A DNA stretch of 64,000 nucleotides from Parabacteroides timonensis (GTDB lineage Bacteria > Bacteroidota > Bacteroidia > Bacteroidales > Tannerellaceae). The translations under genes were made by a program, and so were the position numbers. The number at the start of each line of letters is the position of its first letter. Positions within the stretch are counted from its first letter, which is position 1. The stretch lies in NCBI RefSeq assembly GCF_900128505.1, contig NZ_LT669941.1:1969760-2033759 (forward strand). Direction: 5' to 3'. The notes beneath the pieces are model-generated. The model did not search any database. It saw nothing but the letters and a program-made list of their open reading frames with translations, and was not told the origin of the DNA. This document shows, one piece after another, positions 63,564 through 64,000 of this stretch.

Positions 63564-64000
63564 ATGAAGACAACAAACGTATTAATCGCACTATCATTAT
63601 TGGCGGCAGGTATATGCGCAAATGCGCAGGAAGCACTGCCCAAGCAGATAAAAGCAGGAAAAGAACGCGTCAAGGCACGCAAAGAGATTCGCCTGCCGCA
63701 AATCGACGGGTACAACCTATTAAAATGTGACTTCCATATCCACACGATCTTCTCTGACGGTATCGTCTGGCCGACCCTGCGGGTGCAGGAAGCCTGGGAA
63801 GAAGGCCTGGATGCAATCGCCATCACCGACCATATCGAAGGGCAGCCGGCACGTCCGGCCATCGAAAAGGGTAATCATAACTATTCTTTCGAGCTGGCCC
63901 AGGAGGAAGCGGCACGCCGGGAGATCATCCTTATCAAAGGGGGTGAAATCACCCGTTCGATGCCTCCCGGTCATTTAAATGCTTTATTCGTCAAAGACGT
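63564..64000 (+). CDS. Exported PHP-domain metallohydrolase, 3' end cut by window edge
   Basis: The frame is open from the ATG at 63564 to the right edge (145 residues). A signal peptide (about 1-22, ending CANAQ) is followed by a PHP domain: CDFHIHTIFSDG carries the HxH metal ligands, and AIAITDHIEG and KGGEITRSMPPGHLNALF carry others. PHP enzymes bind two or three metals and hydrolyse phosphoesters. Exported members beside susC/susD genes are probably periplasmic phosphatases or phosphodiesterases, which would suggest a phosphorylated ligand. It lies 57 nt after the SusD gene. Confidence 0.88.
   Translation, partial: MKTTNVLIALSLLAAGICANAQEALPKQIKAGKERVKARKEIRLPQIDGYNLLKCDFHIHTIFSDGIVWPTLRVQEAWEEGLDAIAITDHIEGQPARPAIEKGNHNYSFELAQEEAARREIILIKGGEITRSMPPGHLNALFVKD

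Overview
The window comes from a gut-type Bacteroidales genome, most likely Parabacteroides or a close relative. The support is four SusC/SusD pairs, two hybrid two-component regulators, an ECF sigma/FecR pair, Bacteroidales-type -7 promoter boxes (TAnnTTTG), a fimbrillin-like lipoprotein and many exported glycosidases. The genus is inferred from overall gene content and was not tested by any search.

Layout. (1) 1-8358: a GH3 glycosidase cut by the left edge is divergent from an ECF sigma factor, its FecR anti-sigma factor, a SusC receptor with an STN signalling domain, and a SusD lipoprotein. This is a classic trans-envelope signalling locus. (2) 8424-24000: mixed genes, including a cation/proton antiporter, an esterase, a wrecked short-chain dehydrogenase, a fimbrillin-like lipoprotein, an isoaspartyl peptidase/asparaginase, a GH92 mannosidase, tatA-tatC, fabD, a MutM/Nei-like protein lacking canonical catalytic residues, a ParE-type toxin-antitoxin pair, a nitroreductase lipoprotein and a GH2 enzyme. 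(3) 24442-40411: polysaccharide utilisation locus A, with an HU-wHTH protein translationally coupled to a hybrid two-component regulator, then GH105, SusC, SusD, a large exported glycosidase-like protein of unassigned family, GH3 and a small exported protein. (4) 40512-49374, minus strand: locus B, with a hybrid regulator, SusC and SusD. A divergent exported protein joins a hydrazine-synthase-alpha-like propeller, two haem c motifs and a formylglycine-enzyme-like fold. (5) 52854-58135, minus strand: sbcD-sbcC followed by an MNT-HEPN gene broken by one in-frame TGA. (6) 58335 to the right edge: SusC, SusD and a PHP-domain enzyme cut by the window end.

In each utilisation locus, the SusC/SusD pair should import oligosaccharides that the exported glycosidases release. 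The periplasmic propellers of the hybrid regulators should sense the products, and their AraC-type domains should switch on the transport genes. Locus A carries two pairs of 21-bp-spaced direct repeats, upstream of GH105 and of susC, that fit such a regulator.

The least expected signal is non-coding. Two intergenic arrays (14917-15020 and 24244-24347) share the same geometry: 16-bp inverted repeats separated by 6 bp, exact 22-bp period, 104 bp total, but unrelated arm sequences. I know of no standard feature class that matches them. No tRNA, rRNA, CRISPR array or insertion sequence was recognised.
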